This document shows, in pieces, positions 20,412 through 35,700 of a DNA stretch of 64,000 bases. The stretch is from positions 1 through 64,000 of the forward strand of contig NZ_FCOX02000031.1 of the NCBI RefSeq assembly GCF_900044055.2, in the 5' to 3' direction. A model generated the notes under the pieces. That model searched no databases and was not told where the DNA came from. It was given only the letters and a program-made list of their open reading frames with translations. How positions within the stretch are numbered: position 1 is the first letter of the stretch; the number at the start of each line of letters is the position of its first letter. A program made the position numbers and the translations under genes. The stretch is from Caballeronia calidae (GTDB taxonomy: Bacteria; Pseudomonadota; Gammaproteobacteria; Burkholderiales; Burkholderiaceae).

Positions 20412-21494
20412 TCACCGAGCCAGACGAGGTGGCACATACGCGCCGTAATAAGGTCCGACCTGGCCCACAGACGTGGGTATCTTATAGCCGGCGATGAAGT
20501 GGCCCGAAATATATTTGCCGCTTCCGCCCTGTCCGTTATCGATGTGAAACGCCGCGAAGGCAATGATCGGCTGAGACGAGCTGGTCGCCTGTTCTACCAC
20601 GGGCACGACCACATCCACGTTCGACGGGACATCGGAGTAGATAGTGGTTTTCACGCCGGACTCGACCCAGATCCGATCTCCGATGTTCAGGCCCGTCGGG
20701 TTGCCGTTTTTTATCAGGCCGCGCACAGTCGGAACATCGTTGTTATCGGTCAGAAAGGACGTCCACTGACCCGCCTCGCAGCCGTTGTACGTCGCGCCGT
20801 TGCCGATCTGAACCGTATAGGGCTTGCCGGAAGCGTCGGTCTTCGGGGTTCCGGTTTGCGCGTTCCAATACTGGCTATAGATGCACTTGCCGATAGCCAC
20901 TGGAAAGAGCCCTCCGGCGGCCACGTGCCCGGGCGCCGCCACGATAGCCACCGAAGTTGCACTCACCGGACCGCCGTTCACGCCAAAGAGCTTGGCAAAA
21001 AAGAAACCGACAGGACCCCCATTGAGTCCTGTCGCTCTCGAAACGGTGACCTGTATGGCCGGTGCATCGTAAGTACCGGGATAGATGCTGGTCGATTGCA
21101 TGCCCGACGGGGAGCCGGCGAGATTCCAGTATCCCCCTCTAACCGACGCATTCTGCAAAACCTGGCCATCCGACGAATTGAGTTTCACGGCATCCCCGGC
21201 CGCCACCGCTGCAGAGTTCCAGTTCGGCGCAGAACCGCCCGTCAGCAACACGCCCGCCCCGGAGAGGGCTGACGCGTCGGCTGCTGTTTGAAGTTCGGCC
21301 TGTGTCATATAGGCGTGACCGAGGTCGACGGCGAACGCGCCAAAGGCGAGCGCGGCGATCAACGCGAAAGACATCGTGATTGCCATCGAGCCGCGCTGGC
21401 GCTCGAGTGAGTGTGTCGTCGATGTGATGCGCCTTCGCGATCGGCTCATCGTTCGGTGCTTTCGGCAATTGACCAAATTGCTATCCCCTTTCAT
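20412..21494 (-). CDS. TadG-like (Flp pilus-associated) protein
   Basis: A 360-residue protein. After a short basic N-terminus comes RQRGSMAITMSFALIAALAF, a single membrane segment with the TadG signature, then VDLGHAYMTQAELQTAADAS, the conserved start of the extracytoplasmic region. The remainder is Gly/Ser/Thr-rich and predicted beta-rich. Other starts are possible: TTG/GTG-type further upstream (frame open to 21551) or the ATG at 21449, 15 codons inside; none has a strong ribosome binding site. Function in Tad pilus assembly is by family only, as no Tad machinery is nearby. Confidence 0.82.
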   Translation of the reverse strand: MKGDSNLVNCRKHRTMSRSRRRITSTTHSLERQRGSMAITMSFALIAALAFGAFAVDLGHAYMTQAELQTAADASALSGAGVLLTGGSAPNWNSAAVAAGDAVKLNSSDGQVLQNASVRGGYWNLAGSPSGMQSTSIYPGTYDAPAIQVTVSRATGLNGGPVGFFFAKLFGVNGGPVSATSVAIVAAPGHVAAGGLFPVAIGKCIYSQYWNAQTGTPKTDASGKPYTVQIGNGATYNGCEAGQWTSFLTDNNDVPTVRGLIKNGNPTGLNIGDRIWVESGVKTTIYSDVPSNVDVVVPVVEQATSSSQPIIAFAAFHIDNGQGGSGKYISGHFIAGYKIPTSVGQVGPYYGAYVPPRLAR

Positions 21495-21757
21495 CGGTTC
21501 GCCCTTTCGCTCCGCCGGTTTCAGCCCACGAGCGCCACCCCGACTCTGCAAAGTCGCAGGTTTTACGATGGATTACGGCCTGCACGAGAAAAACTTTAGC
21601 CGTCTATCTGCGGCGGCGCGCGGCGGAGCGTCGGCGCCGATAACTTGATTCGAATACTCCAACGCGCCCGCTTTTCTGCGCTGAAGCAGGTCCCTGGCGT
21701 GGCGGTCTCGTTCCTAGTTTCCGTAGCTCAGTGTTGCGGGGTTGCTGTTCCTGAAGA

Positions 21758-21994
21758 TCAGATAGAACGGCGCTTCGAGTGGCCCGCTGTCGATAGAGGC
21801 TTGAGCATCATCCAGTAGCCATCGCTGACCGAATAGCCCGCGCCGCCCTTCGGCGCTTTGAGAATATTGTTCGAAGGAAGCGTGAAAGGAAAGAACGAAG
21901 GCGATTGGAAACGGAAGTTCTGCAGTCCGCTAAGCGTGGCACCAGCTACGGCCACAACGAGCGGGAGAAGCCGATTCTTCGCCTTGCGGTTCAT
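21758..21994 (-). pseudogene. Probable remnant of an exported Burkholderia-type protein
   Basis: A 78-codon frame with AAGGAA before the ATG starts like a signal peptide (MNRKAKNRLLPLVVAVAGA). It then jumps into FTLPSNNIL and SDGYWMMLKPLS. To my recollection the latter two stretches are typical of the C-terminal part of longer exported proteins in this family. A middle portion therefore seems to be missing. After MLK another frame stays open as ASIDSGPLEAPFYLIFRNSN to a TAG near 21719, which suggests a frameshift too. It could still be expressed as a short protein. Confidence 0.45.
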
Positions 21995-22685
21995 CTCTAT
22001 TCCTTTCGGTGAATTCAAGCCCCGCCGACGGATACATCCTGCAAGAAGGAGCGGCCGGCCGGTCCGGCCAGCCGCTCAGATTCCGGTGCGATCGAGGGCA
22101 CGTAAAAAAAGTGGCGGAAAGTGAAGATGGAACCGCAGACAAAACTTGTCGCATGTTCGTTAACCTAATATAGCTAAGCTAAGCAAACCACAACACATGA
22201 CACGGAATTGGCGCGCGCCGCCGCCGAATTCAGTCCAGATCTGAAGGCGTTATCTAATCGACGAAAGTTTTTTGCGGTCAGCACATTTCTTGTGTGCTTC
22301 TCGAACGAAGTCAAACCCGGATTGATATCCGCTCCGGGTCTTATTCCATGCCGATCGCCAATTCTTCCTGCACCTCGCGAGGTTTTGGCCCTTCATCACG
22401 AATACCGATGTCCCGCGCAGGAACGTACCTAATGCTCAACCATCTTAGTTCGGATGCCTGACGCTTTATCGGTCAAATTAAAGTTTCAGCTTTTATGCTT
22501 CTAGTTGGATGCGCATCGGCGAGCAAAAGCTTTCGCCTTGCCGGAAGGTAACCTTGACTGCATCTTCCGCTTCAGAGATGAAACATATCATCGGTTGATT
22601 GAAGCGCGCCGGTGTCCACCGCAAGCTTCCGAGGAACGATCGTTGCTGACCTTATTGGCGTTGATATCAACCAGGGAGATCAACC
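21995..22685. other. Intergenic region, 691 bp
   Basis: AT-richer than its surroundings and without a convincing gene on either strand. Apart from the nested hairpin at 22049-22077 I see nothing assignable. The ribosome binding site of the PRC-barrel gene lies at the right edge. Confidence 0.55.
22049..22077. repeat. Nested GC-rich hairpin
   Basis: Outer arms GAGCGGC / GCCGCTC enclose an inner palindrome GGCCGG-T-CCGGCC. It lies just upstream of the exported-protein remnant (minus strand). No T-run follows in either direction. Confidence 0.6.
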
Positions 22686-23147
22686 GTGTCAACCGAAAAC
22701 AGCAGGATGGATATCACCGGCAAGGGCGCACAGACGGCGGAAGGCCCGGGACCGGACGTGATGGCGGCAAGCACACTGGACGGTAACAACGTCCTGAGCA
22801 GCGACGGCGATGATGTCGGCAAGATCAAGGAGATCATGCTGGATGTGGCTTCGGGGCGCGTAGCCTACGCCGTCCTGTCCAGCGGCGGTTTCCTCGGGAT
22901 CGGGGACAAGCTGCTGGCCATACCGTGGGGCGCGCTCACGCTCGACACCAACAACAAGTGCTTCAGACTGGCCGCGACATCGGAACAGATACGCAATGCG
23001 CCGGGCTTCGACAAGGACTCGTGGCCGGCCATGGCCGACGCGGCCTGGGCAAGAAGTGTCCATCAACACTATGGCCGGACACCGTATTGGGAAGACACCT
23101 GGGCCAGCGACGCAACGGTTGGCGGCTCACCTCGCGATGTCCTGTGA
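22686..23147 (+). CDS. PRC-barrel domain protein
   Basis: A 153-residue soluble protein. The PRC-barrel (about 25-95) is recognisable from LSSDGDDVGKIKEIMLDV, then GRVAYAVLSSGGFLGIGDKL and AIPWGAL. The tail is Trp- and Asp-rich (WEDTWASD). PRC-barrel proteins of this type are common stress-associated proteins in Proteobacteria; the exact role is unknown. The start is GTG with GGGAG about ten bases upstream; an ATG at codon 8 is an alternative. Confidence 0.88.
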   Translation: MSTENSRMDITGKGAQTAEGPGPDVMAASTLDGNNVLSSDGDDVGKIKEIMLDVASGRVAYAVLSSGGFLGIGDKLLAIPWGALTLDTNNKCFRLAATSEQIRNAPGFDKDSWPAMADAAWARSVHQHYGRTPYWEDTWASDATVGGSPRDVL

Positions 23148-23238
23148 GGCGGGGCACCGGAGAAGAATCGAAGCGAAACATGAAGTCTTTTGTGCAGCGC
23201 CGCGGCATCGGTAAAAGCTGCGGCGCACCAGCGCGACG

Positions 23239-25401
23239 CTAAGCTGGCCGTCCTTCCCCTTCCGCGCCCACGCCACCGCGCGGCACGTGTGCCGCAATCA
23301 GTTCGATGAGCAGCGTCAAATCGGCGGGCTTGATCAGATGATGATCGATGCCCGCCGATCTCGACTTGCGGCGATCTTCGTCCTGCCCATAACCACTCAA
23401 TGCAATCAGCATGCAGTTTTTCAGGGCGGCATCCGCGCGAATGACCTTGGCGACGTCATAGCCGTTCATGCCGGGCAGGCCGATATCGAGAACGGCAACC
23501 TGCGGTACGAATTTCTTTGCAAGCGCTAGCGCGGAGACGCCATCGTGCGCGCACTGCACCTCGTGCCCGTGCAATTCGAGAAAGATCTTCAGGCTTTCCG
23601 TGGACGCAATTGAGTCGTCAACGACGAGCACCCGCACGTCACGCTTGCGGCGCAACGGAAGCACATCGGCGACGGCGGCTGGCTTGTCCGCCGCGATGGA
23701 CGCCGGCAGTTCCACCGTGAACTTCGCACCCCGTCCACGGCCGCCGCTCCAGCAACGAATCGAGCCGCCATGCAGCTCGGTCAGATGGCGCGCGAGCGTC
23801 AGTCCGATTCCCAACCCACCCTGTGCGCGATCGAGGGCGCTGTCCCCTTGTGCGAAGAGATCGAAGACGCGCGGAAGGAGCTTGGGCTCGATGCCCTCGC
23901 CGTCGTCGGTGACCGTGATGATGGCGGTCCCGTCGGAATAGCTGGTCGACAGATCGATACGGCCGCCGGGCGGCGTGAACTTCGACGCGTTGTTCAACAG
24001 GTTCGCAACCACCTGCGTGAGACGGACGACGTCGCCCTCGACGATCAAATCGTTCGGACACGCTTCGCATGAAAAGGTCTGCGAACGTGCCGCGAAATGA
24101 GGCCGGCTGGTTTCGACCGCGCGATCGAGCACGACCCGCAAGGAAAGCGGCTTGCGTTGCAGCGCCACCGCGCCGCGCGCGATGCGCGATACGTCGAGCA
24201 GATCGTCGACGATGCGTACCATATGATCGAGCTGGGTTCCGATGATCCCGGTCGCCCACGTCATCACTTTGGCATCGCCCGGCTCGGTGCTTTTCATCAC
24301 ACTCACGGCGTTCGAAATCGGTGCGAGCGGATTTCGAAGCTCATGAGCGAGCATCGCGAGAAACTCATTCTTGCGGCGGTCCTCGTCACGAAGGGCAGAA
24401 AACAGAAACGCGTTCTCGAGCGCGATGGACGCGCGACTCACGAACTCGGTGACGACGGGCGCCGGCTGATGGTTTTCGTCGCGGCGAACCACGCCGAAGG
24501 CGATGACCGCCTTGCGCTCCGCTCCGCTCAGCAACGGGTGAAACCCGACCTCCTCGAACTCGACTGCGTCCGTCCTGTGTGCGTTGCCGGTTGTCCACCC
24601 GAATATGCTGTTCGAGCCACCCCGGCACACGAGACTTTCGCCTGCATCCACGGTCTGTTTCGCGAGCACGAAAAACTGCTCGAGCGGAGCGATGATCTCG
24701 CGCATCTGCACGCTGCGCGGATCGATCAGTGCGTGGACGGCCGGACCACAGTGCAGCAATGTGCGCGGAGACGGCTCGCCGTCCAGTTCCAAATAGACAC
24801 ACGCGGCATCCGCAAGTGCGGGCACCGACGTATCGAGGATACGCGAGAGTGTTGTCTCTACATCGAGCGAACGCGTGAGCAAATGGCTCACGTGCGCCAG
24901 AAAATCGGCGCGCTGACGGGCCTGATCGGCGGACGCGCGCTGAGCTTCCGCCCGCGCGAGTTCTTCTCGCTGCGCAGCGCGGGCGAGCAACTCGCGGTTC
25001 ATCCGATACATTTGCACGAACACACGCACCTTGGCGCTGAGTATCTCCGGCACGACCGGCGACGAAATGTAGTCCACCGCGCCGAGCGAATAGCCTCGCG
25101 CCATCTCGGCATCGTCGACATAAGCCGTGACGAAGATGATCGGCGTCGATGCGGTCCGCCGATAAGAGCGCAGCATGCTGGCCGTTTCGAAGCCGTCCAT
25201 CTCGGGCATATTCACGTCGAGCAGTATGACGGCGAACTCCTGTTGCAGCACCGCCTTCAGCGCCTGCCGCCCGGACGACACCGTGACCACTTCCTGATCC
25301 GGTCCTTCGAGCACCGTGCGCAGAACGACGTGCTGGCTCGCGAGATCGTCCACCACTAGGATGCTGACCTTATCTTGCGCGGATACATCGAGCATAGCCA
25401 T
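23239..25401 (-). CDS. Hybrid histidine kinase with N- and C-terminal receivers
   Basis: A 720-residue cytoplasmic protein. Order: REC (about 12-130, LLDVNMPEMDG), a charged coiled coil (130-175), GAF (180-325), HisKA with His353 in LAHELRNPLAP, HATPase (450-565, GLGIGLTLARHL) and a second REC (587-705, VAVLDIGLPGMNG). There is no membrane segment or DNA-binding domain. It follows the 2010-residue kinase by nine bases, so both are one operon. The N-terminal receiver suggests it is itself controlled by phosphorylation, perhaps from the upstream kinase (inference). AGGAG lies just before the ATG, inside the spacer. Confidence 0.94.
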   Translation of the reverse strand: MAMLDVSAQDKVSILVVDDLASQHVVLRTVLEGPDQEVVTVSSGRQALKAVLQQEFAVILLDVNMPEMDGFETASMLRSYRRTASTPIIFVTAYVDDAEMARGYSLGAVDYISSPVVPEILSAKVRVFVQMYRMNRELLARAAQREELARAEAQRASADQARQRADFLAHVSHLLTRSLDVETTLSRILDTSVPALADAACVYLELDGEPSPRTLLHCGPAVHALIDPRSVQMREIIAPLEQFFVLAKQTVDAGESLVCRGGSNSIFGWTTGNAHRTDAVEFEEVGFHPLLSGAERKAVIAFGVVRRDENHQPAPVVTEFVSRASIALENAFLFSALRDEDRRKNEFLAMLAHELRNPLAPISNAVSVMKSTEPGDAKVMTWATGIIGTQLDHMVRIVDDLLDVSRIARGAVALQRKPLSLRVVLDRAVETSRPHFAARSQTFSCEACPNDLIVEGDVVRLTQVVANLLNNASKFTPPGGRIDLSTSYSDGTAIITVTDDGEGIEPKLLPRVFDLFAQGDSALDRAQGGLGIGLTLARHLTELHGGSIRCWSGGRGRGAKFTVELPASIAADKPAAVADVLPLRRKRDVRVLVVDDSIASTESLKIFLELHGHEVQCAHDGVSALALAKKFVPQVAVLDIGLPGMNGYDVAKVIRADAALKNCMLIALSGYGQDEDRRKSRSAGIDHHLIKPADLTLLIELIAAHVPRGGVGAEGEGRPA

Positions 25402-25410
25402 GCCGCGCTC

Positions 25411-31443
<6,033 letters not shown>

Positions 31444-31758
31444 TCGTGTCCCCGGTGAGGAAGTGTCTGTAAGCGTATCAAGTCGCGTCGTGAGAGGAGC
31501 ACATTCCGGATCAAGGAATATGCCTCTTTACATTCGCGCGCGATGCTATGCCGATACACATTAAGCGACGCTTAACCCAGGCGACAAGGAATTCGTAGTC
31601 AAAACTCCTTAAATCCAGTAACTATTGCTTGTTGGTTTTGCTGCTTGCAGGAAAAAGCGGTAGAAATTTTAGTTCGGGACCGGGCGTGCATCGCGGTCTT
31701 CCAAGCCCATCGACGAGAACGACACGTTCTCGTCGAAGGGTTCTCCGCCGTCACTCGA
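31444..31758. other. Intergenic region, 315 bp, with a hairpin
   Basis: Upstream of the two-kinase operon and downstream of the beta-propeller lipoprotein gene. A perfect hairpin at 31711-31735 (arms CGACGAGAAC / GTTCTCGTCG, five-base loop) lies 24 bp past the lipoprotein stop and may end its transcript, although no T-run follows. The AT-rich part at 31500-31680 is the likely kinase promoter region; no boxes are certain. Confidence 0.6.
31711..31735 (-). terminator. Hairpin downstream of the beta-propeller lipoprotein gene
   Basis: Ten-base perfect arms with loop GACAC. The position fits a transcript end for the minus-strand gene. The absence of a T-run lowers confidence in factor-independent termination. 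Confidence 0.55.
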
Positions 31759-32916
31759 TCACTTCGTCGCAAACACCGATATGCCTCCGTTAGCGAATTG
31801 AGTCGACGTGCCAGGCTGGAACGGCACATAGACTTGACCGAGACCACTGTCCACGGCTACGGAATGCGCGCCCGCTCCGACGGGCACTTTGTAGAGCAGT
31901 TGCCGCGTCGCGCCATCGATCACGCCCATCTGCGGACTGAATCCCGACGATGCCGCCGTACCGCTCGCAACATAGTGCCGCGCGGGCAGGAAGTATCGAT
32001 TCGAGCCGGGATCGTATGTCAGCTGGTCGGTGCCGCCGAAAGGCACGGAGGCCAGTTGCGCTCCGGTAGTCCGGTCGAGAATCAACGTGATGAGCGGATT
32101 GCCCGCGGAAGGATCGCATCCCACCAGCACGTCGTTATTCGGTCCCAGCGCTATGCCTGTAGGCGAGCACTTGTCGAGCGGAAAAGCCTTGCTGACGACG
32201 GGTGCGCCGGCCGTGACCGACTTCGCCGTGATGACGTCGAGTTCACCATCGGGATGGGCGGACGTGCCGTCGTTATTGATGTAGAAGTTCTTCGTGGTCG
32301 AATCATAGGCGCAGGCCTCGAGCCCCGATGATCCATTGAACACCAGCTTCGACACCACGCTTTGCGTCGTCGTCGAGATGAACGTGACGAAGGGCGGCGT
32401 TTCGCCAGGGCTCGCGTACATCACCAGATGGTCGTCCGGGTCATAACAGCCCTCGTCGACACGTGAACCCGAATTGCTGACAGCAATCGTCTTGATTGTT
32501 TTGAGCGCCGCGGTATCGACGATCTTGACCGAGTTCACGTCGCCCACGTACAACGTATTCGTACCGGTGATGCCAACGATGCCGTCCGGCCCGGATGCGT
32601 CCGTCGAAGCGCCGACGCCCGCGAACGAGCCGGTAATCTGGGCGATGAGCGTATTCGACTTCGTATCGACCACATCGACGGACTTGTTATTCCGATCGGT
32701 CAGATAATATCGCCCCGCTTCCACATAGCCGATATCGAAGCTGAATGGCGGACTCGACGCATTCGGCACGGCAATGTTGGTCAGCAGCTTCGAGGTCGCT
32801 GGCGTCGATGTCGACGGTGTCGAGCTGGACGTCGACGAATCGGAGTTGTCGCTGCCGCCGCATCCGGCTAACGCGGCAACTGCAGCGAGGAGTAGCACGA
32901 TCAAAGGCTTTTTCAT
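31759..32916 (-). CDS. Beta-propeller (YncE-like) lipoprotein
   Basis: A 385-residue precursor. A lipoprotein signal (LLLAAVAALAGC, Cys about residue 18) is followed by a Ser/Thr/Pro linker. Repeating blades then read YYLTDRNNKSVDVVDTKSNT, TLYVGDVNSVKIVDTAALKT and GQVYVPFQPG. This is the YVTN/YncE-type propeller pattern, a likely binding or surface protein of unknown ligand. The start is ATG 32916 with AAGGAG upstream; upstream ATGs in the same frame lack this. A hairpin follows the stop. Confidence 0.85.
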   Translation of the reverse strand: MKKPLIVLLLAAVAALAGCGGSDNSDSSTSSSTPSTSTPATSKLLTNIAVPNASSPPFSFDIGYVEAGRYYLTDRNNKSVDVVDTKSNTLIAQITGSFAGVGASTDASGPDGIVGITGTNTLYVGDVNSVKIVDTAALKTIKTIAVSNSGSRVDEGCYDPDDHLVMYASPGETPPFVTFISTTTQSVVSKLVFNGSSGLEACAYDSTTKNFYINNDGTSAHPDGELDVITAKSVTAGAPVVSKAFPLDKCSPTGIALGPNNDVLVGCDPSAGNPLITLILDRTTGAQLASVPFGGTDQLTYDPGSNRYFLPARHYVASGTAASSGFSPQMGVIDGATRQLLYKVPVGAGAHSVAVDSGLGQVYVPFQPGTSTQFANGGISVFATK

Positions 32917-33536
32917 CAATTGGCTCCTTCGTTGGGACACAGCCGAAGCATGCTCAAGCATCCATAACAATGCACAGCAAATAATTTGATGGTTTCCATA
33001 TGGAACCATTGATGAACGTACGACTGCTGTAATCTGTTTAGAACAGAACGCTCACGGTCTTAGTAATGTTCAAGGCAGACCAAAGCACCGCGGCGTTGCA
33101 AGCTTGCCTACGCTAACCGTTGCGGGGCCGCGCTTCGTCGGCGCCTTCCAAGGGCGCATTTCGCCTTCCGCTGTAAAGCGGCGCGAGGAGATTTGAAAGT
33201 TATCTTCGCGACAAAGAAACGCCCGCCAAACAGGCGTTAAGTGAAAACACCGATGCGGTCTGTCATCTTATCGACCGCTAAGTCAGCGCTAAGATTGGCG
33301 TATTCGATACACGTTATTTTTCTTAAGCTCGCGATAAGGTTTTGCCGAATACAATCCTATCGGCGCAACGATTCATCTACATCGACGAACGTATTTTATT
33401 TATTTAGGTTACCGACTTTTTGCGTTAGCCGCAGCCACTATCGAGCCAATGAAAAGGGCGAACGCAATGCTCGCCCTTTTGCTGACGCTAACAGTATTGT
33501 GTCGCCCAAACGCGGGCGATCGAACGAACTCGCTTA
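32917..33536. other. Intergenic region, 620 bp
   Basis: It contains the terminator of the Ala/Lys-rich protein gene (33452-33480) and, at its left end, the leader of the propeller lipoprotein gene. The middle (33000-33440) is AT-richer and shows no convincing gene, RNA or repeat. Confidence 0.55.
33452..33480 (-). terminator. Rho-independent terminator of the Ala/Lys-rich protein gene
   Basis: Perfect ten-base arms AAAAGGGCGA / TCGCCCTTTT with a nine-base loop. On the minus strand the right arm ends in TTTT. It lies 57 bp past the stop of the gene at 33537-34013. The A-run and T-run at the outer ends make it usable from both strands. Confidence 0.85.
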
Positions 33537-34013
33537 CTACTTTTTGGCAGCGTCGACCTTCTCATCGACTGCCTTCTTGTTCGCATCGTTTTGCGCCTCG
33601 ACCTTGTCCTTATCGGCTTTCGCCTGAGCCACGTTCGCATCCTTGCTGGCTTCGTGCTTCTTCTTGTCGGCCTTGGCCTGCGCATCACGTTTCTTCTGGT
33701 CGGCCTTGGCTTGCGCCTTCGCCGCGTCTGCGCGCGCATTGGACGCTTCCCTTGCGGTCGTTGCCTTCTCCGTCTTTGCGGCCTTCTTGTCAGCGTCGGC
33801 CTGAGCGGAAGCCTTGTCTTCGTTAGCCGAGGCCTGAGCCTTGTCGGCGTCGCTTTGGGCTTCAGCCTTCTTCTTGTTGGCGGTAGCCTGCGCTTCACTC
33901 TTCTCGCTGTTTGCCTTTAGCTGTGCCTTAGTGGTATCCGAAGTCCCCGATGTTTGCGCGAACGCCGTCGAGGCAAGCAGTAAAGACGCGAGAACTGTGG
34001 CAACTTTCTTCAT
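33537..34013 (-). CDS. Exported Ala/Lys/Asp-rich coiled-coil protein
   Basis: A 158-residue precursor. The signal peptide MKKVATVLASLLLASTAFA is cleaved before QTSGTSD. The mature part uses almost only Ala, Lys, Asp, Glu, Gln and Asn, with KADKKK- and ADKDK-type repeats, no Cys, Trp or aromatic residue, and should form one long helix. Proteins like this occur as abundant cell-envelope proteins; the function is unknown. The start has GGAGGAAG upstream. It is a stand-alone gene with its own terminator. Confidence 0.82.
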   Translation of the reverse strand: MKKVATVLASLLLASTAFAQTSGTSDTTKAQLKANSEKSEAQATANKKKAEAQSDADKAQASANEDKASAQADADKKAAKTEKATTAREASNARADAAKAQAKADQKKRDAQAKADKKKHEASKDANVAQAKADKDKVEAQNDANKKAVDEKVDAAKK

Positions 34014-34282
34014 GTTCTTCCTCCCTGGAGAGACGCCGATTTGAGCCAGCGCTCATGTTAGTAATAGCGATCGGAGACGCGACGAGCGCAGCCGATCACA
34101 CATCCCTCAGCAAACCGCGCGCCAGCCGCGGCGAATGGTCGAGATTGAAATCGATCGCATTCAGCAGGGCGGCGAGGCCGACGTCGAAAGTCATTCTTCT
34201 ATCGCTGCGTAAGGCAAACCGGCAAACACGGCTAAGATTGATCCTTCGACGCGCAAGCGAAACCAACGGAGGAAGACATCGA

Positions 34283-34909
34283 ATGCTGACGATCTGGGGC
34301 AGAGCCAACTCGGTCAATGTGCAGAAAGTGCTGTGGTGCTGCGAGGAGCTGGGCCTCGCATATGACCGCATCGACGCGGGCCTGCAATTCGGGCGCAACA
34401 ACGAGCCCGACTATCTCGCGATGAACCCGACGGGCCGCATACCCACGCTCGTCGATGGCGATTTCGTGCTGTGGGAGTCGAACTCGATCATCCGCTATCT
34501 GGCGATGCAATACGCGCCTGACAGCGCGCTCTACCCCGCCGGGCCGAAGGTGCGCGCGAGTGCGGACCGCTGGCTCGACTGGTCGCTCTCCACGCTGCAG
34601 CCTGCCGAGCGTCCCGTCTTCTGGGGCTATATCCGCACGAGCGCGGCGGATCGCGACGCCGCGCAACTCGCCGCCGCCGCGAGCGAAGTGGAGAAGCTCT
34701 GGCGCGTCGTCGATGCGCATCTCAAGGGCCGAGACTATCTCGAAGGCGATACCTTCACCCTCGCCGATCTCGTCATCGCGGCCTATGCGCGCCGCTGGTT
34801 CGGCATCGCCGAACTCGTGCGGCCCGCGCTGCCCGAGCTCGAACGCTGGTATGTGGGCATCACGCAGCGCGCCGGCTTCCAGCGTTATGTGTCGCACGCA
34901 CTGACCTGA
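34283..34909 (+). CDS. Glutathione S-transferase
   Basis: A 208-residue cytosolic enzyme. The N-terminal thioredoxin-like domain includes WGRANSVNVQKV (the region of the catalytic Ser), MNPTGRIPTLVDGDFVLWES with the cis-Pro and the ES glutathione-binding pair. The helical C-terminal domain has FTLADLVIA, the GST N-capping box. The ATG is preceded by GGAGGAAG. A second, different GST starts 15 bp after its stop, so both are likely one transcript. The substrate is unknown. Confidence 0.93.
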   Translation: MLTIWGRANSVNVQKVLWCCEELGLAYDRIDAGLQFGRNNEPDYLAMNPTGRIPTLVDGDFVLWESNSIIRYLAMQYAPDSALYPAGPKVRASADRWLDWSLSTLQPAERPVFWGYIRTSAADRDAAQLAAAASEVEKLWRVVDAHLKGRDYLEGDTFTLADLVIAAYARRWFGIAELVRPALPELERWYVGITQRAGFQRYVSHALT

Positions 34910-34924
34910 ACCGGACGCCACGCC

Positions 34925-35560
34925 ATGACCATCGAACTGCATACCTGGAACACGCCCAACGGACGCAAGATCAGCGTCGCGCTGGAGGAAATGCAACTGC
35001 CCTACACCGTGAAGACGGTGAACATCACGAAGGGCGAGCAGCACGCGCCCGACTTCCTGCGCATCAGCCCGAACAACCGCATTCCGGCGATCGTCGATCC
35101 GGACGGCCCCGACGGCCAGCCGATCAGCGTGTTCGAATCCGGCGCGATTCTGCTCTATCTCGGCGAGAAGACCGGCAAGTTTCTTCCCGCGAGTCTGCGT
35201 GACCGCGTGCCGGTGCTCGAATGGCTGATGTGGCAGATGGGCGGCTTCGGCCCGATGCCGGGACAGGTGCATCATTTCCGCATGGTCGAAGCGGAAAGCG
35301 ATCGGCGCTATGGATTGAAGCGCTATTCCGATGAAACCCGCCGCCTGTACGCCGTGCTCGACAAGCGGCTCGCGCAGGTGGAATACGTCGCGGGCGAGTT
35401 GTCCGTCGCCGATTTCGCGATCCTCGGCTGGGCGTGGCGGCACGAGCGTCATCAGGTTTCGCTCGATGATTACCCCAGCGTCAAGCGCTGGTATGAAGCG
35501 CTCTTCGCGCGCCCCGGCGTCGGACGCGGCTTCGACGTAAAGCTCGACGATCTCGCCTGA
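34925..35560 (+). CDS. Glutathione S-transferase, YfcG/YghU (Nu-class) type
   Basis: A 211-residue protein. The start HTWNTPNGRKISVALEEM carries the TPNGxKxxxxLEE motif of the YfcG/YghU disulfide-bond oxidoreductases, in which the Thr/Asn at the active site bind glutathione disulfide. ISPNNRIPAIVDPDG is also typical. It likely acts as a glutathione-dependent disulfide reductase. It is only about 25-30% like the GST beside it by eye, so the pair is not a recent duplication. Confidence 0.92.
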   Translation: MTIELHTWNTPNGRKISVALEEMQLPYTVKTVNITKGEQHAPDFLRISPNNRIPAIVDPDGPDGQPISVFESGAILLYLGEKTGKFLPASLRDRVPVLEWLMWQMGGFGPMPGQVHHFRMVEAESDRRYGLKRYSDETRRLYAVLDKRLAQVEYVAGELSVADFAILGWAWRHERHQVSLDDYPSVKRWYEALFARPGVGRGFDVKLDDLA

Positions 35561-35700
35561 CGCCTGCTGCGCGGCCCGGCATCAGGGCAAACCATGAGGC
35601 CGTGCGTCAGCCTAACGTAAGTCGCGCGCGTGATAACGATAAACTTGAGAACATCGGTGGCGCGGGCACCCTCGCTCGATCCGCGCTCGAGGAGACAACC

